Below the pieces are notes generated by a model, which made no database searches, was not told where the DNA came from, and saw nothing but the letters and a program-made list of their open reading frames with translations. The position numbers were made by a program, and so were the translations under genes. Below, in pieces: positions 1 to 5,262 of a stretch of DNA of 8,541 bases. The first letter of the stretch is position 1; each line of letters begins with the position of its first letter. This DNA is from Alphaproteobacteria bacterium (GTDB lineage: Bacteria; Pseudomonadota; Alphaproteobacteria; WRDZ01): contig WRDZ01000025.1 in assembly GCA_009779595.1 (NCBI GenBank), positions 1-8,541 of the forward strand, read 5' to 3'.

Positions 1-857
1 GATTTGAGCCTGTTCATGCACCCGACAAGGAACAGGTTCAGCCACAGCTTGTCCTGGTTGCTTGCCGCCGAGATATTTTCGAAGGATTTGATTGCCATGT
101 CCAGCAGCGACTGTATGTTGTCGCCCGCCTTTGCCAGGGTCTGTTCGTGCAGCGTCTTTTTCGCGGCCGAGTCCCCGACCACGCGGTCGACCATTTCGGC
201 GATGGCCTGGTCGATGGTCTGCTTTTCTTCGGCCGGCGGCTGCTCGGGCTCGTCGGCTTTTTCCGGCAGGGCGCTTTTACGGGTTTTGGTGGCCGCGGCC
301 TTTTGCGAAAAAAGCGTCTTCCACGGGAAAAGGTACGACGACAGAAGGAAGAACAGGACCGAGAATATGCCTACCGAAACCAGCCTTAAGGACGCCGAGC
401 TTATCGGCGTGAAGCGGCTTAGCATCAGGTTCGCCAGGCTTGTCGCCACCGTGGCGATAATCACGCTTACTGCCAAGGTGCCGACAGCGCGGTTGAACGT
501 GGCCGACGTGTCGACCGAATCCTCGTCGAATATCGTGTGCTTCCCCCCGCCGCGGCCTGCGGCGCCGCTGCCCCGGCTGTTGCGGCGGCGGTTGCCCTGG
601 CCGCTGTAAGAGCGCCCGGATTTCCGGTCCGTGGATTTGTACGACGTGTACACAAGTTTTTCGGTCAGCTCTTTGCTGTGCGGGGTCCTTTTGTCGACCA
701 GGATGACTTTGGTGTGCAGCTTTTCGTTCTCTTCCACGAACAGGGCCCCCTGCAAAGCGTCAAGCCGCTCTTCCGGGCCATAGGACGTCAGCAGGGACCA
801 TTGCCCGTTCGCAAAGGCGTAAAGGTAGTATCCGGGTTTAAGCTTGTCGTCCGTCAT
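1..857 (-). CDS. Membrane protein of unknown function, C-terminus cut by window edge
   Basis: The reading frame is open from the ATG at 857 to the left edge, giving 285 residues without a stop. Residues 1-55 (starting MTDDKLKPGYYLYAFANGQW) look like a small compact domain. A hydrophilic linker follows at 73-107, rich in Arg, Gly and Ser with RGG-like stretches. Two hydrophobic helices lie at about 126-146 and 156-176. Then come a charged Pro/Glu-rich linker (190-213) and a helical region (214-285) continuing off the window. The start is fixed by a TAG two codons upstream in frame; there is no clear Shine-Dalgarno sequence. Base composition and codon style match the neighbouring genes. I do not recognise a family with certainty. 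The layout of small N-terminal domain, two membrane helices and helical linker would suit a membrane-anchored signalling protein whose output domain lies beyond the edge, but this is only inference. It is transcribed away from the rest of the window. Confidence 0.75.
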   Translation of the reverse strand, partial: MTDDKLKPGYYLYAFANGQWSLLTSYGPEERLDALQGALFVEENEKLHTKVILVDKRTPHSKELTEKLVYTSYKSTDRKSGRSYSGQGNRRRNSRGSGAAGRGGGKHTIFDEDSVDTSATFNRAVGTLAVSVIIATVATSLANLMLSRFTPISSASLRLVSVGIFSVLFFLLSSYLFPWKTLFSQKAAATKTRKSALPEKADEPEQPPAEEKQTIDQAIAEMVDRVVGDSAAKKTLHEQTLAKAGDNIQSLLDMAIKSFENISAASNQDKLWLNLFLVGCMNRLK

Positions 858-880
858 AACTAAACCATACGTTGAAAAAG

Positions 881-896
881 TTTAACATCGGTTAAA
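881..896. promoter_or_regulatory. Operator-like palindrome TTTAAC-ATCG-GTTAAA
   Basis: A perfect 6-base inverted repeat with a 4-base spacer lies 24 bases upstream of the start of the minus-strand membrane protein gene. It also reads as TTAA-N6-TTAA, one base short of the TTAA-N7-TTAA spacing of CtrA sites. It could be a dimeric repressor site or a degenerate CtrA box. No convincing sigma70 promoter was found for this gene. Confidence 0.35.
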
Positions 897-917
897 TTTT
901 ATTGGTTTTAAGCTGAT

Positions 918-1067
918 AAACAAAACGCCCTGCCTCCTTCCCCTAAAACCCCTCCCGGCAGGGCGTTTTGTACTGTGTCCGCCTATGGCGGACGCCATAT
1001 TGGAAAAATCGCAAAAACTATGTACCCCTAAGGCAATGCGTTTTTGCGATTTTTCTTGCGGGCATGA
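918..1067. repeat. Three-hairpin structured repeat, copy A1
   Basis: Three inverted repeats follow each other. H1 has 14-base perfect arms CAAAACGCCCTGCC (921-934) and GGCAGGGCGTTTTG (957-970) around a 22-base C-rich loop. H2 is GTCCGCC (977-983), loop TAT, GGCGGAC (987-993). H3 has 15-base perfect arms AAAAATCGCAAAAAC (1004-1018) and GTTTTTGCGATTTTT (1040-1054) around a 21-base loop. A flank CTTGCG..CATGA follows. The same order, spacing and outer stem bases recur at 2324-2477, but the inner stem bases differ there and are compensated. H1 and H3 resemble bidirectional terminators. However, the GAPDH gene already has its own terminator at 1067-1111, and the second copy lies where no transcript needs to end. 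The element may therefore be a structured RNA gene or a hairpin-type mobile repeat. Confidence 0.85.
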
Positions 1068-1111
1068 AAAAACAGGACGGGCACGCTAGTATCAAATAAG
1101 CGCGCCCGTCC
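1067..1111 (-). terminator. Rho-independent terminator of the GAPDH gene
   Basis: Read on the minus strand, GGACGGGC (1111-1104) pairs with GCCCGTCC (1082-1075), and the stem extends four more pairs inward, one of them a G-U wobble that pairs only in minus-strand RNA. A run of six U (1072-1067) follows two bases after the stem. It begins 20 bases after the GAPDH stop codon. Orientation, wobble and U tract all support termination of that gene. Confidence 0.85.
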
Positions 1112-1130
1112 ATTTGCCGGTATTTTTCCC

Positions 1131-2201
1131 CTAGACCAGGCCGTCCTTGCCCGCGATGTGCATCATCATGCGCACCAGGGCTTCGGAATACCCCCACTCG
1201 TTGTCATACCAGGCGACCAGCTTGAACATGCGCTTTTCGCCCTTCAGGTTGTTGTCCAAGGTGGCCTTCGAATCATAAATCGACGCGCGCGGGTCGTGTA
1301 TGAAATCGGTGGACACCACCTCTTCGTCGGTATAGCCCATGGTGTCCTTCAAATACGTTTCGCTGGCCTTTTTCATCAGGCCGTCGATTTCCTCGATAGA
1401 GGTGTCGCGCTCGGCCGTGAAGGTCAGGTCGATGACCGAAACGTTGGCGACCGGCACGCGGAACGACATGCCTGTCATCTTGCCCTTGACCTGGGGCAGG
1501 ACTTCCCCGACGGCCTTGGCCGCGCCCGTGGTCGAGGGTATGGTGTTTATCGCCGCCGCCCGCCCGCCGCGCCAGTCCTTTTTGGAGGGGCCGTCCACGG
1601 TCTTCTGAGTGGCCGTGTACGCGTGTATGGTGGTCATCAGGCCGGTATGCACGCCGATGCCTTCTTTAAGCAGCACGTGCACAATCGGAGCCAGACAGTT
1701 GGTCGTGCACGAGGCATTGGATATGATGTGGTGCTTTGCCGGGTCGAACTCGTTCTCGTTCACGCCGAACACCATGGTCTTCACGTCGCCCTTGCCCGGA
1801 GCGGATATTATCACGCGCTTGGCCCCGGCCGTGATGTGGCCCTTGGCCTTTTCCGATTCGGTGAAAAGCCCCGTGCATTCGATGACATAGTCTATGCCCA
1901 TGTCCTTCCAGGGCATTTCCTCAAGGGATTTCCTTGGGGCCAGGCAGCGGGTTTCATGCCCGTCCACGACCAGGATGTCGTCTTCGGCAACGTCGGCGGA
2001 TGATTTTTTCGTGGCGAAGTTGGCCTTCATCCTGCCGTGTATCGAGTCATATTTCAGCTGGTAAGCGAAGTATTTGGCGTCCGTGGACACGTCGACCGCG
2101 GCCACGACTTGGATTTTGTCCATAAGCCCGTGTTCGTGTATGGATTGCAGGACCATGCGCCCGATGCGCCCGAATCCGTTGATTGCGATTTTTACAGCCA
2201 T
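1131..2201 (-). CDS. gap: Glyceraldehyde-3-phosphate dehydrogenase, phosphorylating (long, kinetoplastid-like type)
   Basis: Catalyses the reversible oxidation and phosphorylation of glyceraldehyde-3-phosphate to 1,3-bisphosphoglycerate with NAD+, in cytosolic glycolysis/gluconeogenesis. The 356-residue product shows the Rossmann motif NGFGRIG (8-14), Asp37 at the position that normally gives NAD+ preference, the active-site stretch SNASCTTNC with catalytic Cys165, His193 as the general base, and the C-terminal WYDNEWGYS (331-339). The start is Met at 2201: a GGAG lies 6 bases upstream, and the in-frame ATG at 2213 would absorb that ribosome-binding site into the protein as MEKK. The protein is about 20 residues longer than typical bacterial GapA. 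Stretches such as TDAKYFAYQLKYDSIHG (40-56), RDTSIEEID and GYTDEEVVSTDFI recall, from memory, glycosomal GAPDHs of trypanosomes and their bacterial relatives. It stands alone, with its own terminator, and is divergent from hit-gpsA. No pgk or tkt is adjacent. Function is near certain; the subfamily assignment is less so. Confidence 0.97.
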   Translation of the reverse strand: MAVKIAINGFGRIGRMVLQSIHEHGLMDKIQVVAAVDVSTDAKYFAYQLKYDSIHGRMKANFATKKSSADVAEDDILVVDGHETRCLAPRKSLEEMPWKDMGIDYVIECTGLFTESEKAKGHITAGAKRVIISAPGKGDVKTMVFGVNENEFDPAKHHIISNASCTTNCLAPIVHVLLKEGIGVHTGLMTTIHAYTATQKTVDGPSKKDWRGGRAAAINTIPSTTGAAKAVGEVLPQVKGKMTGMSFRVPVANVSVIDLTFTAERDTSIEEIDGLMKKASETYLKDTMGYTDEEVVSTDFIHDPRASIYDSKATLDNNLKGEKRMFKLVAWYDNEWGYSEALVRMMMHIAGKDGLV

Positions 2202-2207
2202 TTTTTT

Positions 2208-2211
2208 CTCC
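2208..2211 (-). promoter_or_regulatory. Ribosome-binding site deciding the GAPDH start
   Basis: GGAG on the minus strand, then six A, then ATG at 2201. The upstream in-frame ATG (2213) overlaps this GGAG and has no Shine-Dalgarno of its own, so the shorter protein beginning MAVKIAINGFGRIG is preferred. Confidence 0.75.
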
Positions 2212-2233
2212 ATAAGTTTGGTTGATGATTTGT

Positions 2234-2262
2234 ATTGAACTCTATATCAAAACCTAGCACAA
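2234..2262 (-). promoter_or_regulatory. Candidate sigma70 promoter for GAPDH
   Basis: On the minus strand, TTGTGC (2262-2257) and TTCAAT (2239-2234) are separated by 17 bases, about 33 bases upstream of the start codon. The hexamers match the consensus at only 3/6 and 4/6 positions, so this is a weak candidate based mainly on position and spacing. Confidence 0.28.
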
Positions 2263-2323
2263 AAAATCCCCCCGGGCAAAGGAAAAATGTCGGGGCATAT
2301 ACCTAATGAGGTAAGGGTCGGAA

Positions 2324-2477
2324 AAACAAAACGCCATTGTCCGCTTGCCCCCGTACCCCCGCGAACAATGGCGTTTTGTATTGCGTCACGCTTCGCGTGA
2401 CACGATATCGGAAAAATCGCATTTTGCACTTGCCCGCCCCCGGATAATTCGCAAAATGCGATTTTTCTTGCGCATGA
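2324..2477. repeat. Three-hairpin structured repeat, copy A2
   Basis: Same orientation and architecture as the copy at 918-1067. H1: CAAAACGCCATTGT (2327-2340) with ACAATGGCGTTTTG (2365-2378), 24-base C-rich loop. H2: GTCACGC (2385-2391), loop TTC, GCGTGAC (2395-2401). H3: AAAAATCGCATTTTGC (2412-2427) with GCAAAATGCGATTTTT (2451-2466), 23-base loop, then CTTGCGCATGA. Compared with A1, four inner pairs of H1, three of H2 and five of H3 are changed on both arms so that pairing is kept. It lies between the divergent GAPDH and hit-gpsA genes, where neither needs a terminator, so a purely terminator role is unlikely. The stretch 2202-2663 is otherwise noncoding and also holds repeat B1 and promoters. 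Confidence 0.85.
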
Positions 2478-2495
2478 TTGCCCTTATATAGATAA

Positions 2496-2579
2496 CCTGC
2501 CGCGACAGCGGCACTGCCAGGCGGTCCGCAGGACACGCGCGTCCGGCTCGCTTTTGCGCGCTGGCCCGCTTGGACTGCG
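2496..2579. repeat. GC-rich palindromic repeat, copy B1 (short form)
   Basis: Starts 18 bases after repeat A2. A 17-base head (16 of 17 identical to the other copy) holds the hairpin GCCGC-GACA-GCGGC (2499-2512). A variable 8-base stretch follows, then 25 bases identical to 4051-4075 that include GGAC-ACGCGC-GTCC, and a tail ending CGCTGGCCCGCTTGGACTGCG-like, again shared with 4109-4140. It is a REP-like dispersed element upstream of the hit-gpsA operon. No coding function is apparent. Confidence 0.8.
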
Positions 2580-2611
2580 CCATCAATAAATTAAGGCGGC
2601 AAACACTCCCC

Positions 2612-2640
2612 TTGCTTTTTCCTCGCCGCTGGTGTAGAAA
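2612..2640 (+). promoter_or_regulatory. Candidate sigma70 promoter for hit-gpsA
   Basis: TTGCTT (2612-2617), a 17-base spacer, and TAGAAA (2635-2640). The predicted transcript would start near 2647, just before the very strong Shine-Dalgarno AAAGGAGG (2651-2658), so the leader would be short. The hexamers match the consensus at 3/6 and 4/6. Confidence 0.4.
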
Positions 2641-2663
2641 GTGATAATGGAAAGGAGGCCGTA

Positions 2664-3014
2664 ATGTACCACGACAATATTTTCACCAGGATAATCGCCG
2701 GGGAAATCCCGTGCGACAAGGTGTATGAAAGCGAATATACGCTGGCGTTCAAGGATATCGCTCCCAAGGCGCCGACGCATATCCTGGTCATACCCAAGGG
2801 CAAATACGTCGATTTTTCGGATTTCACGGCCCGCGCGTCCGCCGATGAGATGACGGATTTCTACCGCTCGGTGGCAAGGGTCGCTGACGAAAAGCTGCCC
2901 GGCGGGCACCGCATAATAATCAACACGGCCAAGGACGGCGGGCAGGAAGTCCCGCATTTCCACGCTCATATCCTGGGCGGCAGAACGCTTGGCCCGAAAA
3001 TAGTGCAGGAGTAA
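2664..3014 (+). CDS. HIT-family (HINT-like) nucleotide hydrolase
   Basis: Small cytoplasmic histidine-triad protein of 116 residues, the usual size of the HINT/PKCI branch, whose members hydrolyse purine nucleoside phosphoramidates and aminoacyl-AMP-type adducts. The opening DNIFTRIIAGEIPCDKVYE, the segment AFKDIAPKAPTHILVIPK (29-45) and the histidine triad HFHAH (His98, His100, His102) followed by ILGG are diagnostic. The start is fixed by AAAGGAGG five bases upstream. It is followed 5 bases after its stop by gpsA, so the two are co-transcribed. The pairing has no obvious biochemical logic and may only be expression coupling. The physiological substrate cannot be told from sequence. Confidence 0.95.
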   Translation: MYHDNIFTRIIAGEIPCDKVYESEYTLAFKDIAPKAPTHILVIPKGKYVDFSDFTARASADEMTDFYRSVARVADEKLPGGHRIIINTAKDGGQEVPHFHAHILGGRTLGPKIVQE

Positions 3015-3019
3015 GATAT

Positions 3020-3994
3020 ATGGCGCAAATCGCTGTACTTGGCGGCGGGGCATGGGGTACGGCAATGGCCGTGCTGTGGGCCGAATCCGGGCACGACGTG
3101 ACTTTGTGGGTGCGCAACCCTGCGCAGGCCGGCGCCATGGCCAAGACAGGCCGCAACGACGATTATTTGCCGGGCGCCGTGATACCGCCAAGCGTGCGCA
3201 TCGTCACCGGCGACCTGCCAATCGCCGACATAGTGTTTTCCACGATTCCCACCCAGCACAGCCGCGAATATTGGGAAAAGCTGCCCAAGGATAAAGAGTT
3301 CACCCTTGTCATAGGCTCGAAGGGGATTGAAATCGCTTCGGCCGACTTTTTGCCCAATATCGCGCGCCAGCTGCTGCCGAAAGCCAAGATAGCCGTGCTT
3401 GCCGGCCCGGGGTTCGCCCCCGAAATCGTGCGCAAAATGCCCACGGCATATATAATCGCCGCCGGCGACATGGAACTAAGCCGCGCGCTTGCCCAAACTC
3501 TTAGCACAAGCAGCTTCCGCCTTTATGCAAGCGACGACGTCGTCGGCGCAAGCCTGGGCGCGGTCAAGAACGTCATCGCCATTGCCGCCGGAATAGTAGA
3601 AGGAGCGGGAATGGGCGACAACACCCGCGCCGCCCTGATAACCCGGGGATTGGCCGAAATCTCGCGCCTGAATAATGCGCTGGGCGGCAAGCCGTGCACC
3701 GTGCTTGGGCTGGCCGTCGTGGGCGATGTGGTGCTGTCGGCCACAAGCAGGCAGTCGCGCAATTATTCGATAGGGGTGGAACTTGGGAAAGGGCGCCGTA
3801 TCACCGAAATCATGCAGGAGCGCAAGACCTCGGACGAAGGGGTGTCCACCGTGGAAGCCGTCGTCAAGATGGCCGACAGGCTGAAGGTCGACATGCCCAT
3901 ATCGCACACCTTGTACGATATCCTGAAGAACGGCCTGAAGGTAAGCGACGCCATAACCCTGCTGATGGGCCGCCCGCTGAAAGAGGAAGCTTAA
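3020..3994 (+). CDS. gpsA: NAD(P)+-dependent glycerol-3-phosphate dehydrogenase
   Basis: Reduces dihydroxyacetone phosphate to sn-glycerol-3-phosphate, the backbone for membrane phospholipids, in the cytoplasm. The 324-residue length is normal. The N-terminal Rossmann motif VLGGGAWGTAMA (6-17) binds the nucleotide. GSKGIE (99-104) and AGPGFAPEI (128-136) belong to the substrate pocket, with Gly where most homologues have Ser in GPSFA. Lys183 in AVKNV is the expected catalytic lysine, and NTRAALITRGLAE (201-213) and SRQSRNYSIG (243-252) are conserved in the family. LAVVGD (231-236) replaces the usual LAGxGD, a small deviation near the active site. AGGAG (3007-3011) precedes the start by about 8 bases. 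It is second in the operon after the HIT gene. No U-tract terminator follows; the GC-rich repeat B2 begins 30 bases after the stop. Confidence 0.96.
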   Translation: MAQIAVLGGGAWGTAMAVLWAESGHDVTLWVRNPAQAGAMAKTGRNDDYLPGAVIPPSVRIVTGDLPIADIVFSTIPTQHSREYWEKLPKDKEFTLVIGSKGIEIASADFLPNIARQLLPKAKIAVLAGPGFAPEIVRKMPTAYIIAAGDMELSRALAQTLSTSSFRLYASDDVVGASLGAVKNVIAIAAGIVEGAGMGDNTRAALITRGLAEISRLNNALGGKPCTVLGLAVVGDVVLSATSRQSRNYSIGVELGKGRRITEIMQERKTSDEGVSTVEAVVKMADRLKVDMPISHTLYDILKNGLKVSDAITLLMGRPLKEEA

Positions 3995-4024
3995 AGCCGC
4001 CTGTTTCTTATACAAACTCAACAG

Positions 4025-4140
4025 CCTGCCGCGCCAGCGGCTCCATACAAGCGGTCCGCAGGACACGCGCGTCCGCCCGCCCCTGGCGGCGCGCGTCGCG
4101 AGCTTTCGGCTCGCTTTGGCGCTGGCCCGCTTGGACTGCG
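4025..4140. repeat. GC-rich palindromic repeat, copy B2 (long form)
   Basis: Direct-orientation copy of the element at 2496-2579. The head hairpin is GCCGC-GCCA-GCGGC, a different 9-base variable stretch follows, then the shared 25-base core (4051-4075) and the shared tail (4109-4140). Between core and tail is an extra segment of about 33 bases (4076-4108), which with the start of the tail creates the hairpin GCGAGC-TTTCG-GCTCGC (4098-4114). The 275-base gap between gpsA and the next gene is made up of this element plus a promoter. Confidence 0.8.
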
Positions 4141-4206
4141 TAACCCGCGGCCTCGGCGCCCGTCAGAGGCCTCCCGGTAAGGGCAATAGTGCGCGCAACT
4201 TTATGT

Positions 4207-4245
4207 TTGCCTTTCCGGCCCCGGTGTGATAACATATCGCATGTT
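4207..4245 (+). promoter_or_regulatory. Candidate promoter with overlapping inverted repeat, upstream of the NYN gene
   Basis: TTGCCT (4207-4212), 17-base spacer, TAACAT (4230-4235); each hexamer matches the consensus at 4 of 6. AACAT-ATCGC-ATGTT (4231-4245), a perfect inverted repeat, overlaps the -10 box and the expected start of transcription, where a repressor would act. AAGGGG (4257-4262) then serves as ribosome-binding site. Confidence 0.45.
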
Positions 4246-4269
4246 TTGCTTGATATAAGGGGCTCTTCC

Positions 4270-5160
4270 ATGGAAACGAAGGAAACCAAAGATGCCAGCC
4301 TGCCGAGCCTGATGAACATGAACAGGCTATGGCTGAAATGGCTCGATGTCGCCGGGCTGTTCCGGCGTTTCCGGCAGCCCGAAGAAGGCCCGTGCCCGGA
4401 CAAATCCAAGCGGGTCAACGTCTATGTCGACCTGTTGAATATGATAATGATAGCTTCGGGCAAGCCATGGCTGAAATGGTTCGATGGAGCCAGGCTGTTC
4501 CGGCGCTTCCTGCGCCCCGGCGAAAAGCTTTGCGCCATCCATTGGTTTTATTCGGTCGGCAACGAGCGCCGCGCCGCCGACGAGGCCTGCATAGACACCC
4601 TGATGAAAGCCAACATATGCCATACTGGCCACGCGGTGCGCCATATCCATACGCTGGGCGGTTTCATGCCCAAGACCAGGCCGACCAAGCTGGCCGACCC
4701 CAGGCACGAAAAAATCCTGGGAAGAGCGGTGGTCGATGTGTCGTACTGGTCGGAAAAGTGCACTGACATCAACCTGGCCACCGGGCTGGTCGCCGACGCC
4801 TATGAAGATTTGTTCGACACCGCGTTGCTGGTGACCAACGACAGCGACCAGGTCGCGACGGTCAGCACGCTTAAGCGGCGGCCTGATAAAAACCTGCGCA
4901 TCCTTACGCCTGTTCAGGAAAATGGCTCTCAATCCAAAGACCTGTTCGACAGCTGCCACGATGTCCAAATTATACGGCAGTACCATATGGCCGACAGCCA
5001 GCTTCCCACTGTGGTGCGAAGCGGCGCGGAACAGATATTCCGCCGCCCCGACCAATGGACCCAGTACACCGGCGGCGCCACTGCCGGCAAAGCCGCAAAA
5101 CCGCAGGCGGACAGCAAAAGGTTAAGCATAGCGATAAAAGAAGCGCTTCGCCCGCGCTAG
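4270..5160 (+). CDS. NYN/LabA-like (PIN-fold) nuclease-type protein with internal duplication
   Basis: 296 residues. NYN domains are PIN-like metal-dependent nuclease folds, often acting on RNA. Signature elements are visible: RVNVYVDLLN (48-57) supplies the first acidic residue Asp54 and Asn57; the KWFD segment follows; EKCTDINLATGLVADAYEDL (162-181) carries Asp166; ALLVTNDSD (185-193) carries Asp191 and Asp193. The acidic set expected for metal binding is therefore present, although the first motif is DLLN rather than the common DGxN. Residues 20-39 duplicate residues 66-85 (WLKWLDVAGLFRRF against WLKWFDGARLFRRF), so an extra partial domain start precedes the true one. The C-terminal 40 residues (about 256-296) are polar, basic and probably disordered. 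The start at 4270 is preferred for its AAGGGG at 7 bases; an upstream in-frame ATG at 4189 would overlap the promoter. It stands alone and the target is unknown. Confidence is high for the fold, low for any specific role. Confidence 0.85.
   Translation: METKETKDASLPSLMNMNRLWLKWLDVAGLFRRFRQPEEGPCPDKSKRVNVYVDLLNMIMIASGKPWLKWFDGARLFRRFLRPGEKLCAIHWFYSVGNERRAADEACIDTLMKANICHTGHAVRHIHTLGGFMPKTRPTKLADPRHEKILGRAVVDVSYWSEKCTDINLATGLVADAYEDLFDTALLVTNDSDQVATVSTLKRRPDKNLRILTPVQENGSQSKDLFDSCHDVQIIRQYHMADSQLPTVVRSGAEQIFRRPDQWTQYTGGATAGKAAKPQADSKRLSIAIKEALRPR
4327..4524 (+). repeat. Intragenic direct duplication (copies 4327-4386 and 4465-4524)
   Basis: Two 60-base segments 138 bases apart match at about 49 of 60 positions without gaps by hand alignment, including runs of 13 identical bases. 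The offset is a multiple of three, so the frame is kept. The second copy sits where NYN domains normally have this segment; the first is the extra one. Confidence 0.85.
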
Positions 5161-5187
5161 GGTTTCCGGCCATGGAAACGCGCAACT

Positions 5188-5196
5188 TTATCCACA
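5188..5196 (+). promoter_or_regulatory. Consensus DnaA box TTATCCACA
   Basis: A perfect match to the DnaA 9-mer, alone in the gap between the NYN gene and fliL, about 100 bases before the fliL start. A single box is not an origin; it could titrate DnaA or couple fliL transcription to the cell cycle, or be chance. Confidence 0.35.
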
Positions 5197-5225
5197 GAAT
5201 TATGATTGCGGGGCGAACAAGGCTA

Positions 5226-5255
5226 TTGTCGCGGCGGGCGTAAATGGGATATCTT
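5226..5255 (+). promoter_or_regulatory. Candidate sigma70 promoter for the flagellar operon
   Basis: TTGTCG (5226-5231), 18-base spacer, TATCTT (5250-5255), each matching 4 of 6 consensus bases. The predicted start of transcription, near 5262, coincides with the CtrA-like site. No sigma54 element was seen in the gap. Confidence 0.35.
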
Positions 5256-5262
5256 TAAATCA

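Noticed and set aside
918..1067. Repeat A read simply as a pair of bidirectional terminators
   Set aside because: The GAPDH gene has a better terminator closer by, the other copy lies between divergent genes, and terminators do not explain the conserved three-hairpin order. Termination by H1 or H3 remains possible as a side effect.
1158..2003. Long plus-strand open frame opposite the GAPDH gene
   Set aside because: It is the antisense shadow of a complete, motif-confirmed GAPDH; the protein has no family features.
2270..2295. CCCCG/CGGGG hairpin followed by six U on the minus strand, a possible GAPDH leader attenuator
   Set aside because: Only five base pairs around a 16-base loop, and it lies at or upstream of the candidate promoter, so it is unlikely to be in the transcript.
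918..2477. CRISPR array or integron attC interpretation of repeat A
   Set aside because: Only two copies 1.4 kb apart with a gene between; no regular spacers, no cas genes, no integrase and no attC core sites.
3476..4066. Minus-strand open frame beginning MSCGPLVW over gpsA
   Set aside because: Antisense to gpsA. Its MSCGP start resembles that of another open frame (minus strand, 2303-2536) only because both begin inside copies of repeat B.
5162..5179. GTTTCC-GGCCAT-GGAAAC inverted repeat after the NYN gene as a terminator
   Set aside because: No U tract follows, and the stem is short.
5172..5243. Small Arg-rich open frame (23 codons) before fliL
   Set aside because: No ribosome-binding site, overlaps the DnaA-like box and promoter, and has no repeated or regulatory codons that would suggest a leader peptide.
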